64,000 nucleotides of DNA from Stromatinia cepivora (lineage: Eukaryota; Ascomycota; Leotiomycetes; Helotiales; Sclerotiniaceae), in the NCBI GenBank assembly GCA_014898415.1, contig RCTD01000030.1, forward strand, positions 62,001 to 126,000, written 5' to 3'. The notes below the pieces were generated by a model, which was not told where the DNA came from, made no database searches, and worked only from the letters and a program-made list of their open reading frames with translations. Shown in pieces: positions 46,165 to 57,028 of the stretch; the stretch's first letter is position 1, and each line of letters opens with the position of its first letter. Both the position numbers and the translations under genes were made by a program.

Positions 46165-46859
46165 GTTGAGGACATCAATACTTTTCTACACAGGTTCTTT
46201 TTCGCTGTTTGGAACACAACACAAGCCCGCGTCAAGTCTTGTGAAGGATGTGTGAGTGCTGGCACCATCCCCCCCCTGGGCCCCCACTATGTCAGCGAAG
46301 ATGGCTGCTGATTTTGGCTTTTGGAAGATCATTAAGTTCGTGAAGATATACTGTCTTGGGTTCTCTACTAAATGTTAGCACGGAGTTTTTGCCTGTTTTA
46401 GTTAATTTATCCTTCGCGGGAGATTGTTTGTGCGACTTGTCAGGATTCGCAAGATATTAGGGATTCAAACCTTGTAATTATTAATTTTGATTCTAACAAT
46501 GTATACCTAGATTGTTTTGTGCATCTTTTTCTGGAATCTCTAGTTTCCTCTTTAATTTGGAAGACCAGCTCTCATCAACCTACACCGGCGGTTAGATATC
46601 AATTAGCGCATCGCGACGCTACACAACGCCATACGACGCGATGCAACCCAACTGCGCAGTTGCGCCAATTAGTAAAGCTCTCAACAGAAAAAGTTGCTGA
46701 GATACTCTTAAAATGCCCATTCAGTTGTCAACAAATGTCCATTTCCCTCCAAACTTCGCGATATAAGACGCTACAGCTACCCTTAGAATTTGAACTACGG
46801 AAAAAGACTATTCAACCAACGGAAGATTACTCATTTCGCTTCAAACTTCGGGAGCAATC

Positions 46860-47465
46860 ATGCCTTCCGACAAGAATCGACTTTACATTGCTCTTTATGC
46901 ACGCGGCGGCAAGGCCACTATGCCAGAGAAGGAAGACACGTAAGATTCTTGCCCCGCATATTTTGAGGTAAAAGCCAACTCCAGCTGACAACTTTGGGCG
47001 AGAAGATATCACTGGGCTTTCATAGTCGGCCCTAAGAAGGAGCTTGAAGGGTCAAAAGGAACACGATTTCATGCCAGGGAGCGTATGGTCAGCCCCTTTG
47101 GATCACAATGGCAATATGAGGAAGTTCCTATCCCTCTTATGGCAACACAAATGCTTTTGGTACGGGTGATGATTGCGAAAATCGAAAACGACGATCGCCT
47201 CTTGCAAATCTTGCGCAAAATTCCTGTGAGAGGAGGAGACCACGGTTGGAACTGTGTCGCGTGGGTGAAAGAGGCATTGGAGGAGCTACAAAGTGATAGC
47301 CGCACCTTGGGTACCGGTGTAACTGAATGGAAAACCGTCCGAGATGCCGCTATGACTTATTGCCAAAAGAAGAAAGACCAACATCGTTTCGACGGGGTGG
47401 TAACATTTGACACACATAACGCAGCAACTTTTGACCTAATCGACGAGAGAGAGGTGATACCTTAG
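46860..47465 (+). CDS. DUF6914-like fungal protein, 179 aa
   Basis: Exons 46860-46939 and 47006-47465. The 66-base intron (GTAAGA to GAGAAG) sits in phase 2 and joins ARGGKATMPEKEDT to YHWAFIVGPK. The pattern L-Y-I-A-L-Y-A-R-G then Y-H-W-A-F-I-V-G-P-K, a middle GDHGWNCVAWVKEAL box and a C-terminal tail is the form I associate with the DUF6914 family of ascomycetes, whose function is unknown. The Trp/His/Cys core (NCVAWV) resembles papain-like/NlpC folds in general look, which is only an impression. Downstream in-frame sequence after the TAG at 47463 (DKFYTEEEWSYPQ) suggests a recently shortened C-terminus. Confidence 0.75.
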
Positions 47466-47775
47466 AGGCTGGTGGATAAGTTCTACACGGAGGAAGAATG
47501 GTCGTACCCGCAAAGCCATATTGCTGTTCCCTTCCATATGGGCGGAAAGCGGATTGAGGTTGGCGGGAGAATGTTTTCAGAATGCTTGACCATGGTTTGT
47601 GACATAAGAAAGCTACAAAGATATTTGGACAGTAGAGAGTGGAATCACTTTATTCTTTTTTAAGCTACATTTCCATCAATAACTATACACAAGCAGAGAA
47701 GGAATATTTATTTTGCCTCATCCCATTACCCATCTACCATTATTTGTTCTCATTACCTTGGTGTGCGATTCCTTC

Positions 47776-49415
47776 TCAATCAACGACTTTAAACTTGGAG
47801 TCTTTTCTCGCCCGCTCCCCATACTTGATTAAATATATGGGTACTAGAATAAAAATCATAGATATGAAAGCCAACACAGATGTACCCCATCCAACCCCTA
47901 AGTGCGTATAAAGTGATGGGCCCGCCATTGGAAGGAGTGCACCAGCAATGCATGATGCTACAACACATGCTGATACTACAGATATATGGAGAATGCATCC
48001 ACAAGATTACTATACAAAGAAATATTCGTTACCGACAGCCCGACGGCAACTAGTGCAGTTCCAAGGACAGGTACAATCCATGGCAACCTATATTCAGCGG
48101 ACCAGCCGTAGAGAAAGAGACCTAGTGGCATCGATATGCTACCAAATACCATGGGTGGAAGTCGGGGTTCTGGCTTCATTCCCCCTGGAGTCGCCTTCCT
48201 CTTCACAATGTATCGATTCATAGTGAATTTGCACACTATGATGCCAATCGTGCTGCCAATACCTCTGCCCAAAAACATCAACCCTGCTGTAGCAGTACCT
48301 TCTGACATGTTATAGTTTTCCTCAAATACAACCGTCATAGTCGTCATGATCAAGTACTGAAAGCCAAATATTATCGCTGCATAGAGCGACATTACTAGCA
48401 CAATTGGTGAGAGTATAAGTATCTTTGCCGGACGCAGGATAGCTTCGCCAAAAATTTCACCACTCGGCTTTGACTGTGAAGCGTATACAGATTAATAGAT
48501 ATCTATAAATACTTATAAATAATCTATCAATTATCTATAAATACCCATTCAGATTCTTCAATTATGCACCTCACCAATGGATTATCCACGGATTATCCAT
48601 TAGGGCCATTATCCGCCCTGCGGGTAACCGTTGCGCAGCCTACCTCGCAAACCCCCCCAATAATAGCGCCAAGCCAGAATACCCAACACCAACCGAGGTT
48701 CTCACTGATGTAACCACCCACAATCGGAGCAATCGCGAGGCCGGTGAGCGCAGGAAGACCGATAATAGCCTGGATACCGGCACGCTCCTCTTGAATGAAC
48801 ATATCGCCTACGACACTAGAATTCAAACTTATTGCTGCTACACCCATCCCATTCAAAAATCGAAAAGCCAGAAGCATGTCAATATTGCTACTGACAGCAC
48901 AGGCAATGGAAAAGATGATGAACAGAATATTGGTCGTGTGGTACACAGGAAGGCGTCCATAAGTTTCTGACAATGGGCCGATGATTAGAGGTCCAAAGGC
49001 TTCACCAAGCTCCCATACGGAGACAAGAAGCGTCAAGAAAATCTCATGATTAGAGCGCAGGGAGGCAAGTATCTGCGGCGATGCTGGAATACACATGCCG
49101 GTTCCCAAAATGCTATAGAATGATCAGCAACAACATATCGAACGATTTGTTTGAGGTTTACGCTGTCAGAGTCGCAAAAGACAAGACAGTGACCATAGCC
49201 CATTTCCGACTCCGTGGCCAGTTCAAAGGATCACTGGGGGTCATTATCATCAAAACTAACTATATAGGAAGCTACTTCGGTCGATTTAAACAACGCCGAC
49301 TCTCGTATAACTGCTTGGGACTTGCAATTCTTTTCTTGAAACGCGCCATTGTTGTTTTCGATGTTGATGGATTCAACTGAAGTGCCGCTTTCTCAGAGCT
49401 GGGAGCTTGATTCAT
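47776..49415 (-). pseudogene. MFS transporter (DHA1 type), pseudogene
   Basis: Major-facilitator drug/proton antiporter remnant. N-terminus MNQAPSSEKAALQ (49415), then SFDDNDP and DPLNWPRSRKWAMV, a 49-base intron (49161-49113), then GMCIPASPQIL, motif A-like GPLSETYGRLPVY, RFLNGMG and further helices to GGVCE (about 48655). The second half resumes at KPSGEIFGEAILRP (48470), runs through LGRGIGSTIG and LPWIVPVLGT and ends KFKVVD at 47776. Breaks are frame change(s) before 49260, a one-base excess in the G5 run at 49236-49240, a transposon fragment at 48470-48642 that also replaces the cytoplasmic linker, and a frameshift in the (at)n run near 47980. Function is lost. Confidence 0.85.
48470..48642. 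mobile_element. 173-base fragment of the hAT-like family inside the MFS gene
   Basis: The right end, reversed, reads TAGGCTGCGCAACGG followed by ttacccg and ggcggataatggcc, the same terminal text as the element at 19166-30011. The left end (ttgactgtgaagcg) is a mutated match. The interior carries the same gataatcc/ctataaatac repeats. Flanking octamers (actcggct, cctcgcaa) do not match well, and host sequence for roughly 30-50 residues is missing, so insertion was accompanied or followed by deletion. Confidence 0.75.
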
Positions 49416-51305
49416 AGCTTAGAACTCAACGAGACAATATCGGATGCTTCTTTGGGCGGTCGGATTACTGCGAAAGCCTCGGTGTAGTTGCATGAAGAAC
49501 CGAGCGGAAGCCTAATTTAAGACAATCTTTGGAACTGGGCCAATGCTACTAATAGTTCTTTCATATGGAGTAAGTTCGCTCTAGTACTCATGTCATTTGT
49601 CTCGAGTTAATAGTTAAAAAACTATTGAATGAGATTGAAGAAATGATGGGTGGTTTGCAAGCGTTGGGCTTATTTTGGGGCATCTTTGAAAGTTATGATA
49701 GGATCCTAAACTCTTAGTATCATCACATCAATAAGGATGTATTCAACCCTGGTTTGTCACTACACCCGTTGGTTATCCGTACAAATTTAGTGCCATAGAC
49801 TCATGATCAGGCCGAGTAGGAACGGGATACTCCAAACACCATTGCCATCCAATCTGACCAACCAATCATGAACACTACACAAACCCGACAGTCTGGCAAC
49901 ATATCCATGCTCCACAATCGCTATCGGTCACTAGGGCCTAAGCGCACTGTGAAATTGCCCCAGTTCTCGGGGCAAGATCTCCACAATTACGACAAAAGCA
50001 GGCCAGGAAACCCATCCATCTATCTCTTTTCACACAGTTGGCAGGACTTAAAAGTTAGAACCAATAATCAATTCTATGGAAATCTGATTATTTTAATCAT
50101 GGAATAACAGTTGAGGATGACGCGGCCGTTGAGACCATAGAATAAACAAGGCGCAAAGTTCAGCAAGCGGCGACAACAGTAAATGGCTTCTTCAACTCAT
50201 TTTATCAGTATAATGTCCCGGTTCCTACCAAGGACGAGTAACAGATGTTGGCGCCTTGGCTAACAACCGAGGAATCTGACATTCAACCACGACATAACCC
50301 ATACCTACTCATACTGCGCTTGACTATCGCGATTTTTTGCGTGAGTAAATTGATTCATCCTACCGATGTGAAAGGCTAGCACGAATCAAGGTCGCGTCAC
50401 CAACATGGAAATATGGAGCTAAGTCGAGGTCTGCATTGCGGTAATATCAGCATGTTTACCAACTCTGCGTCCGTTGTTCTCTAGTAGTTCGCCGGAAAGT
50501 ATCATCGGTAGTATACTTTCGATATTCTCTCTGAATAGCCTCAATCGCAGCAGGGCTGCTCTCCCAAGAACGAATCAGGAAGGCTATTTGCAGACCACGG
50601 AGGAAGATGTGATCCATCTCCGACCCAAAGAGTGGCGAGGTTGTTCCTCTATTGGTACCGAGATTACTCGAAGTAATTCTGAAGGCAATATGGCTGGCAG
50701 GAACGAAATAATGGTGACAAATGACGTCTCGTTCCAAGAAGAGCATCGAACGAAGTAATGTACTCAAAGCAGTGAACCTGGGAAGACACTACTCCAATAC
50801 CAGACAAGTTCAGGTGTAAGATAATAGTGGTAGTTTTTGTTACTAAAAAAAAACTGTTTGCCGGATTGCACAATTTATCAATAGATATAAACCCTTTTCA
50901 CAATTCTTAGCAGAACCTCAAGTCACTTCAAAGTTCAACTCCCAAGATAAATATGGTATATTGAGAACTTAATGCTAAATTAAGAATCTCGGTCTGCATA
51001 GAACTTTTCTTGCGAGAGGTTCAAAGCGGAACCAAAACCTTTCGGTATAATGTCTTCGTGTAAGTGCTTACCATCCATGACCCCTGTGACAAGGGGGGCC
51101 AGATAAATAGGCAGTCTGTGCCGTCCACGTATGACACCGAGAATTTGGTATTTGAGTGGACCACAAATCACATGCTGCGAATGAAACGTTATACTCTTAT
51201 ATATGTAGCATCAAGGACCCAACACCTCGACAGACTTTGATCAAATTCTTATGCCGCCGTGCTTCCTCTATACATCGTCTCAGAACACTTCGATATTTGT
51301 TAAAA
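49416..51305. other. Intergenic, no gene supported
   Basis: An open minus-strand stretch 50456-50767 (ends TDDTFRRTTREQRTQSW) has protein-like composition but no recognised family, no start context and no partner exon. It may be a gene fragment. Nothing else was seen. Confidence 0.35.
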
Positions 51306-52192
51306 ATGTCCATGCCGATAGAATCCGAGCCAATATGGTGCAAGGAATATAGCAATAGCACTGACGTTGTCTGGTACTTTCCGGACATTGACAATAAATT
51401 GACGGCGGACACTCGCCCATCTTCTTGAGACCTACAGCAACATCCCAAGGGATGAAGTTCTTCACCATATCAATACAATTGTAAGGCACTTCACCAATTT
51501 TCTGTATTTCAAAGGCTCACTTTTATAACACGTAGCGTGACAAAGCGTGGGCAATCCGATCCCATATGTGTACTGGGCAAGGAATATTCCTCAACCCCAG
51601 TATTCCTCGCCATCCTCTATACCGCACCATTCTATCACGTCTGAATGACGGAGCCTCTCTAATGGATGTAGGTACATTCATCGGTCAAGACTTACGCCAA
51701 CTCGTCTACGACGGAGCACCGTCTACCAATCTCTATGGAGTAGATATCGTCAACCACTGGGAGACTGGCTATGAAATGTATCGAGATAAAGAGAAATTCC
51801 ACGCCCAATATATCGAGTGTGATATACTGAACCCGAATCCAGCCCTAGGAAAGTTGAATGGGAAGATGGATATAATCTGGGTTACACATGTGCTCCATCA
51901 ATGGACGTGGGAGGGCCAAGTTCTTGCGGCGAAGAATTTGCTCACTCTATCACGTGTCGGAACCATAGTTGCAGGGTACCGGGTCGGGGCGGGCCCAGCA
52001 AAATTCCGGGGAAGAACTGAATTGATGTAAGGAGATAGTTGGCTACATGATCCGGAGTCTTTTGCAAAGATGTGGGATGAAGTGGCAGAAAAGACAGGTT
52101 CAAAATAGAAGACGGCGGCGGGATTCAAAACGATTGAGGAGATGGGGGGAAGCCAGAAGATATGCCAGAGAGTACTGGTAGAAAGATCCTAG
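51306..52192 (+). pseudogene. SAM-dependent methyltransferase pseudogene
   Basis: Class I methyltransferases of this fungal type modify small molecules. Exon 1 is 51306-51480 (MSMPIESEPIW.., WYFPDIDNKLTADTR), with one excess base near 51416 before LLETYSNIPRDEV. A 55-base intron (GTAAGG to CGTAG, 51481-51535) follows. Exon 2 starts RDKAW and holds the SAM-binding loop region MDVGTFIGQDLRQLVYDGAP (motif I), YGVDIVNHWE and WVTHVLHQWTW. Two in-frame stops follow: TAA at 52028-52030 and TAG at 52106-52108, the latter where related proteins have Trp. The frame then runs to TAG at 52190-52192. The DPESFAKMWDEVAEKTGSK block between the stops is family-typical, so the stops are recent mutations. Confidence 0.8.
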
Positions 52193-52467
52193 AGTTTACC
52201 GTTGAAAGGATAGAATAGTGCCAATCTTCAGTTGAATGGATAGAAATCAAAGGATCTGGTGTACTGCAAATGAACTTTGTGTAATACTCGTTGGGCGACG
52301 ATTGTGTGATTTGACGGAATTGATCAATAACCATCATTCCATTAACCACATATATCTCTCATCTTCCCATAATATGAAAAAAATATTACTTGAAAAGGGC
52401 AATTTTATTATCAAAATTCAAACATGAAGGAAAGCATATCATCAATATGAGTTCGAGTTTCACTCTG

Positions 52468-52531
52468 AGAAGTGGTGAATGGTGAATGGTAAATGGTAAA
52501 TAAATGGTAATAAAATGATAAAGTGGTAAAT
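52468..52531. repeat. Short imperfect 'tggtaaa/tggtgaa' repeat
   Basis: Seven-base units with single-base changes (ggtgaatggtgaatggtaaatggtaaat..) lie between the methyltransferase remnant and the SDR gene. They are probably replication-slippage sequence. Confidence 0.7.
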
Positions 52532-52912
52532 GGCAGTTGTCGGTTACCCCACCATTCTCAAGGTAGTAACAACTCACAAACAAACAACTCTCACGACAAC
52601 TATGTTTGGTTACGATTCACGAAATCCACCATAGATGTTGTAAGTACAAGGCTTGCTATTCCTTAAAATGTATGAGGAATCATGATTCATGATTCCTCTG
52701 CTCGGATTTCTTTTCTCTTCTGCTCGTTTCAGCTACCCCTCTCTCCTCACAAGCCTCATTTCTTGTCTGTGCCACCCTACATGAATTATTAAATTCTCGA
52801 TTTGCAGATCAATTTTGAACATTGAGAATCTCCGCGAGGTACGACTTCCTTCCTCTCTCTTTCCTCCTTCTTCGCCGTCTTCACGAACATCAACACAGTT
52901 TCGTCCCACAAT

Positions 52913-54010
52913 ATGACCTCCTCCAACTCAGCTCGAAACAATATCATTGATATCATCAGACAATCACCCCCAGTAGATACCACAAGTCCATACGATGCTG
53001 GGTGGGTAGCAGGAAAAACAATTATTATAACAGGTGGAGCGTCAGGATTTGGTGAAGGATTCTTTAGAAAATGGGCAGAGGATGGAGCGAATGTCATAAT
53101 TGGAGACGTCAACGGTACAAGAGGGAAAGCATTGGTCGAGGGAGTACGCAAGAAGACTGGCAATCAAAACCACCATTATTTACATTGTGATGTTACAAAT
53201 TGGCAATCACAAGTCGACTTCTTTCGTACAGCTGCCGAGCTAAGTCCATCTAAAGGTATTGATGCTGTGGTTGCGAATGCGGGAATTACAGAGGAGCCCA
53301 TGAGCTTTCAGGAACCTTTGAATTTAGATGCACCGGAACCACCCAAGCCGAACTTTAAAGCCTTTGATGTTGATTTGCTTGGAGTTATGTATACATCACA
53401 TTTGGCTATGTGGTATCTTCCTCGAAATCCTAGGTCACAAAAAGCCAATCCATCCATAACACCTGGTCCAAATACACCCGATAGACATTTACTTTTGATT
53501 GGATCGGTAGCATCTATGGCCCCCATTCCTGGACAAATTCAGTACGCTGTCGCAAAACATGGAGTCCTAGGATTATTCCGCTCGTTGAGATGTACGGCTT
53601 TTGTCAATGGTATTCGGGTCAACATGTTATGTCCCTATTTCATTGATACACCTTTAATACCTATAGGAGGTAGATTGATATTGGCGGGCGGAGCGATGGG
53701 CAAACCGGAAGATGTTGTAGATGCCGGCACAAGACTGATGGCAGACACAAGAATAGTTGGTAGAGCTTTGGTTATTGGTCCAAAGATTCGAGTGGAAGGA
53801 GAATTTAACTTGTTGCCGGAAACATCAAAAGAAGGAAATGAAAAAGCTATATGGGAAGCTTATGCCGATGATTGCGTCGAACTCGAGGTATTTGCCGCAA
53901 GGTTTGTCAGGTTGATTAATACAGTTGAAACGATGAGAGGTTGGGGGGGATGGGTAATGGATATTGCAAAGGCATTGACGTATCCCATACGCTCCATTTT
54001 GGGTGGATGA
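52913..54010 (+). CDS. Short-chain dehydrogenase/reductase, 365 aa
   Basis: Single exon, intact. Rossmann cofactor motif T40-GGASGFGEGF, acidic residue after strand 2 (GDVN, favouring NAD), D93 after strand 3 (HCDVTNW), NAG at 122-124, catalytic Ser (IGSVAS, about 198-201), and Y211-AVAK215. It resembles 15-hydroxyprostaglandin-dehydrogenase-like classical SDRs, with a C-terminal extension of about 80 residues ending in an amphipathic segment (GGWVMDIAKALTYPIRS). The substrate cannot be told. The start ATG lies just after a typical pyrimidine-rich leader. Neighbouring metabolic genes are damaged; this one is not. Confidence 0.9.
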   Translation: MTSSNSARNNIIDIIRQSPPVDTTSPYDAGWVAGKTIIITGGASGFGEGFFRKWAEDGANVIIGDVNGTRGKALVEGVRKKTGNQNHHYLHCDVTNWQSQVDFFRTAAELSPSKGIDAVVANAGITEEPMSFQEPLNLDAPEPPKPNFKAFDVDLLGVMYTSHLAMWYLPRNPRSQKANPSITPGPNTPDRHLLLIGSVASMAPIPGQIQYAVAKHGVLGLFRSLRCTAFVNGIRVNMLCPYFIDTPLIPIGGRLILAGGAMGKPEDVVDAGTRLMADTRIVGRALVIGPKIRVEGEFNLLPETSKEGNEKAIWEAYADDCVELEVFAARFVRLINTVETMRGWGGWVMDIAKALTYPIRSILGG

Positions 54011-54606
54011 TTAAATATTAGGGGATTCACCATACCTAACGGGAGGTCAAGAAGGGCTACACTGGACTTGATTTGTATTTGAGTGATAGGCCTGTATACG
54101 ACATTCAAGTGTGTAGGTTTTACTGGGACATTGAGGAGTGTGTTCAATGGGTTGAATCGAGTAACAATAAACTCGAGTGAGAGGGGAGATGGATTTTCCT
54201 TGTACAATTTCCACATTCAGTATACATGAATCCAACAAATCGAAGTTCATTTGGCCGTCTTTGAATGTCCAAATGTCCCTTGTACAGCACAATTTTCTCA
54301 TTCAAAAATTCATGGACAGCCCTCTTGTTGAGGAGTACTGGAAGCATAGGGGGGAAGGAACTCAAACGCGGCTTCCCTTTTCATATCCTTTGATCCCGAC
54401 TTCCAAAAATGGTGATATATTTCAATTCATACAAGTTTTGGTTTTCTTCTCTCATTCTTAGTCACATCGTCATCAATTATCTCTCCTGCCCTCAAATCTG
54501 AACCATATCGCTTCACCAGTATGCAAATCTCCCGAATCATATAATCAATATACAAACCATCACTTCATCTTTCGTTCATTGCCTAACCTCGTTTCCGATC
54601 ATCAAA

Positions 54607-56090
54607 ATGTGGCAAAAGGAAGATCCATTCACAACTCCCATCACTTCACCTAACCTTCCCTATAGATGGGCTCGGGCAAACCGTCATTCACGCTTCTCTG
54701 GATTTCGAGTGACACCGACGAGAATCGGAATTGCATTAATTATTTGTGGTTGTCTATTCTTGGTTCATGGATTGTTACCAAAGATTGCAGTTGCGGAGGT
54801 TTTTGCTCATGCCATCATCCATGTACGTGCGAGACTAATACAATACAGTCCTCTTCAAAGTTCATTGTCGTCCTGAACAATGAGACTATCCCCAATGTCC
54901 CGTTTCAACCTGTTGAATCAAATACCTATCGAGCACCAGATACCACCGACGCATTTGCAACCTATAAATTTCGGAACACTTGCAACATTTCCTCCCTAGA
55001 TCTTCATGCTCCTTTCAGTCCTTTATGCTCGAACCGACAATCTATGTTAACGGCTATGGCATCCGGCGGTCGCATTGGATTCGATGCACCATATATGCCT
55101 AGGGATTGTGACTTTCGTTGGTTTACATCTGAGGAGATATGTGAGATATTTGGAAGATTTGAAAAGGTGATGGTTATTGGGGATAGCATGTTGAGACATG
55201 TTGTAGGATGTTTCAATATTTTTTTGAGGAAGGATATTGGGTATGGTGCTGTGACGGATTGGAATTTCAATATACAAGAGAGGTAAGGTTTTGTGTAGTG
55301 TCTCGGCTCTCGTCCGAATGGAATTTCCCCTCAGTTGAATGTTCAGAATCATCTTGGAGACTCTTTGAGCTACTTTCTTCTCTTCTTGCTCGCCTTGCCA
55401 GTGGCATCTCTTCTATCATATTACTGAGAGAATTGAAGAGCAAAGTACTGATTGAAGTTTAGGAAGGAATGTTTTTGTAATGAGCAGTTCGATGTAAAAG
55501 CTTGTTCGGTGCAGGGTATATACAAGACCTCGGATGTGGAGGCTCATGATCCAGGAAGTATACCTTGTTCCAATTCTATCAACGTTATGAGTGAGTACTC
55601 CAATACCTTGGAGTATTCCTCACCACTAATATTAATAACAGTGGAAGAGATTGTCTACTATAACATACCCGAAGATGAGATATCTCGCCTTCGAGCCGAC
55701 CTTCTCGTTCGTCCTACTTCCAAACCGATAGCCATAATTTTCGGTCATGGTCTATGGTCTGATCTTGACCTTCCCAAAACAATCCAATGGCTTGATGCTT
55801 TGGTGATGCTCATAGACTCTACAATTGGTCGAAGTAAATGGAAAGGACTTTTCGTCACTCCGAACGCAGCAGGAAAAGAAAAGACGGACGAATGGATTGT
55901 AAGTCAAGGAAATAAAGCATTGATGTTATATGAAGAGGCAGTTGGAATTGAGGCGAGAAAGAGAGGATTGGAGCATTTAGGGACTTGGAATATGAGTATT
56001 CAAGCGAGGAAATATGATGGGGTACATTTGGATTTGAGGGGGAATTTAGTGAAGAGTATGATGATTATTAATTGGTTGGCGATGTTGTGA
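54607..56090 (+). CDS. GDSL/SGNH-like type II membrane protein (PC-esterase-like)
   Basis: Short cytosolic N-terminus, one membrane helix (GIALIICGCLFLVHGLL, about 38-54), then a lumenal domain. The serine block is VMVIGDSMLRHVVG (GDS motif, about 55168) and the C-terminal block is YDGVHLDLRGN (D-x2-H dyad, about 56010), the pair expected of SGNH hydrolases or O-acetyltransferase-like proteins acting on glycans. Exon joints: the first intron must remove 26 bases (54823-54848, GTACGT donor) or 50 bases (54799-54848, GTTTTT donor) to keep frame. The second is about 177 bases (55286-55462). The third is 51 bases (55591-55641, GTGAGT to CAG). The family is common in ascomycetes, but substrates are unknown to me. 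Confidence 0.7.
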
Positions 56091-57028
56091 GTTAGGTGGG
56101 ATCTGGGGTTTACAATATCTCGGTGATGAGATTCACTCATAGTTAAACCATTGTTAAAATCCTAAGAATTTATATCCTTAAGGACTATTCGATTGTCAAA
56201 TTTGAACTGGGAAGTGGATTAGAACTAGTCTACGGTAGCCTCGTGCATCTGGATCGGCCACCGTAGACCCGAAGTAAGGGATGAATTCGCACTTCCACTT
56301 CTGATCTTTTAGTCAATCACAGCAGCGACGCCATTATCACATTCACACCATCGCGAGAAAACTAGTTTCGGAAATATGAAAATATCCCGTCCCTTCCCAA
56401 ATCTCCCAAGTTCCTGTGGTCGCGACGGTACCCATCTTCCCATCCTTATGAGTGCAGCACCATACCAAGGGACTCTCTCTTCCCCTCTCTCTCTCGCTCT
56501 ATTTGATTTTCACCCCCCTTTCGGACACAAGGTCATCCGATAATTTTATGTCATGTTCTCTTTATGTTGGTAGATAGGACTCTACGATAGATAGCTCACC
56601 AGCTCGCATCGGCACTTGCCAGGTATCAAGTGAACCAGCTATATTCTAGCCACAAAATTACCAATCTAGTTGAGGAGCACTTCCTCTTGGAACTATTATT
56701 CCCTCTTAAGCCATCAACAACTTGTGAAGCTGCCGATGATCGCGGATTTGAGATATGATAGAGATTGAAACATTTACTTCAATACTCAAGGACAATAAGA
56801 TGGTCTGTGCGTTGCGCGTCTCCTCCCTCCAGTTCACGCGTAGGTGGAATTTAGTAAAGGGAGGAGGGGGGGCAGTATTGGAATTCATTTTTTTATCGAA
56901 ATTTTATTTTATCTTCTTTGCAGTTTATTTTATTTCATTTACTTCTTGATCATAAAGTTCTCAACGTTCCAAAGTTCTCAGGACTACCTCTTCAAGAATA
57001 CTCCATACCAATATAACTTACCCCTACA
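56091..57028. other. Intergenic, no gene seen
   Basis: The middle is C/T-rich (ctctctcttcccctctctctctcgc, about 56470-56500), as in many fungal promoters. An AT-rich run precedes the BTB gene. A direct echo 'acggtagcctcgtgcatct / ccaccgtagacccgaag' near 56232-56270 can form a small hairpin. Confidence 0.4.

Noticed and set aside
46262..46290. C-rich run as a G-quadruplex regulatory element
   Set aside because: Only two runs of sufficient length occur (cccccccc, ccccc), not the four needed for a standard quadruplex.
50456..50767. 103-codon minus-strand ORF as a gene
   Set aside because: Protein-like composition but no recognised domain, start context or neighbouring exon, so it was left as intergenic.
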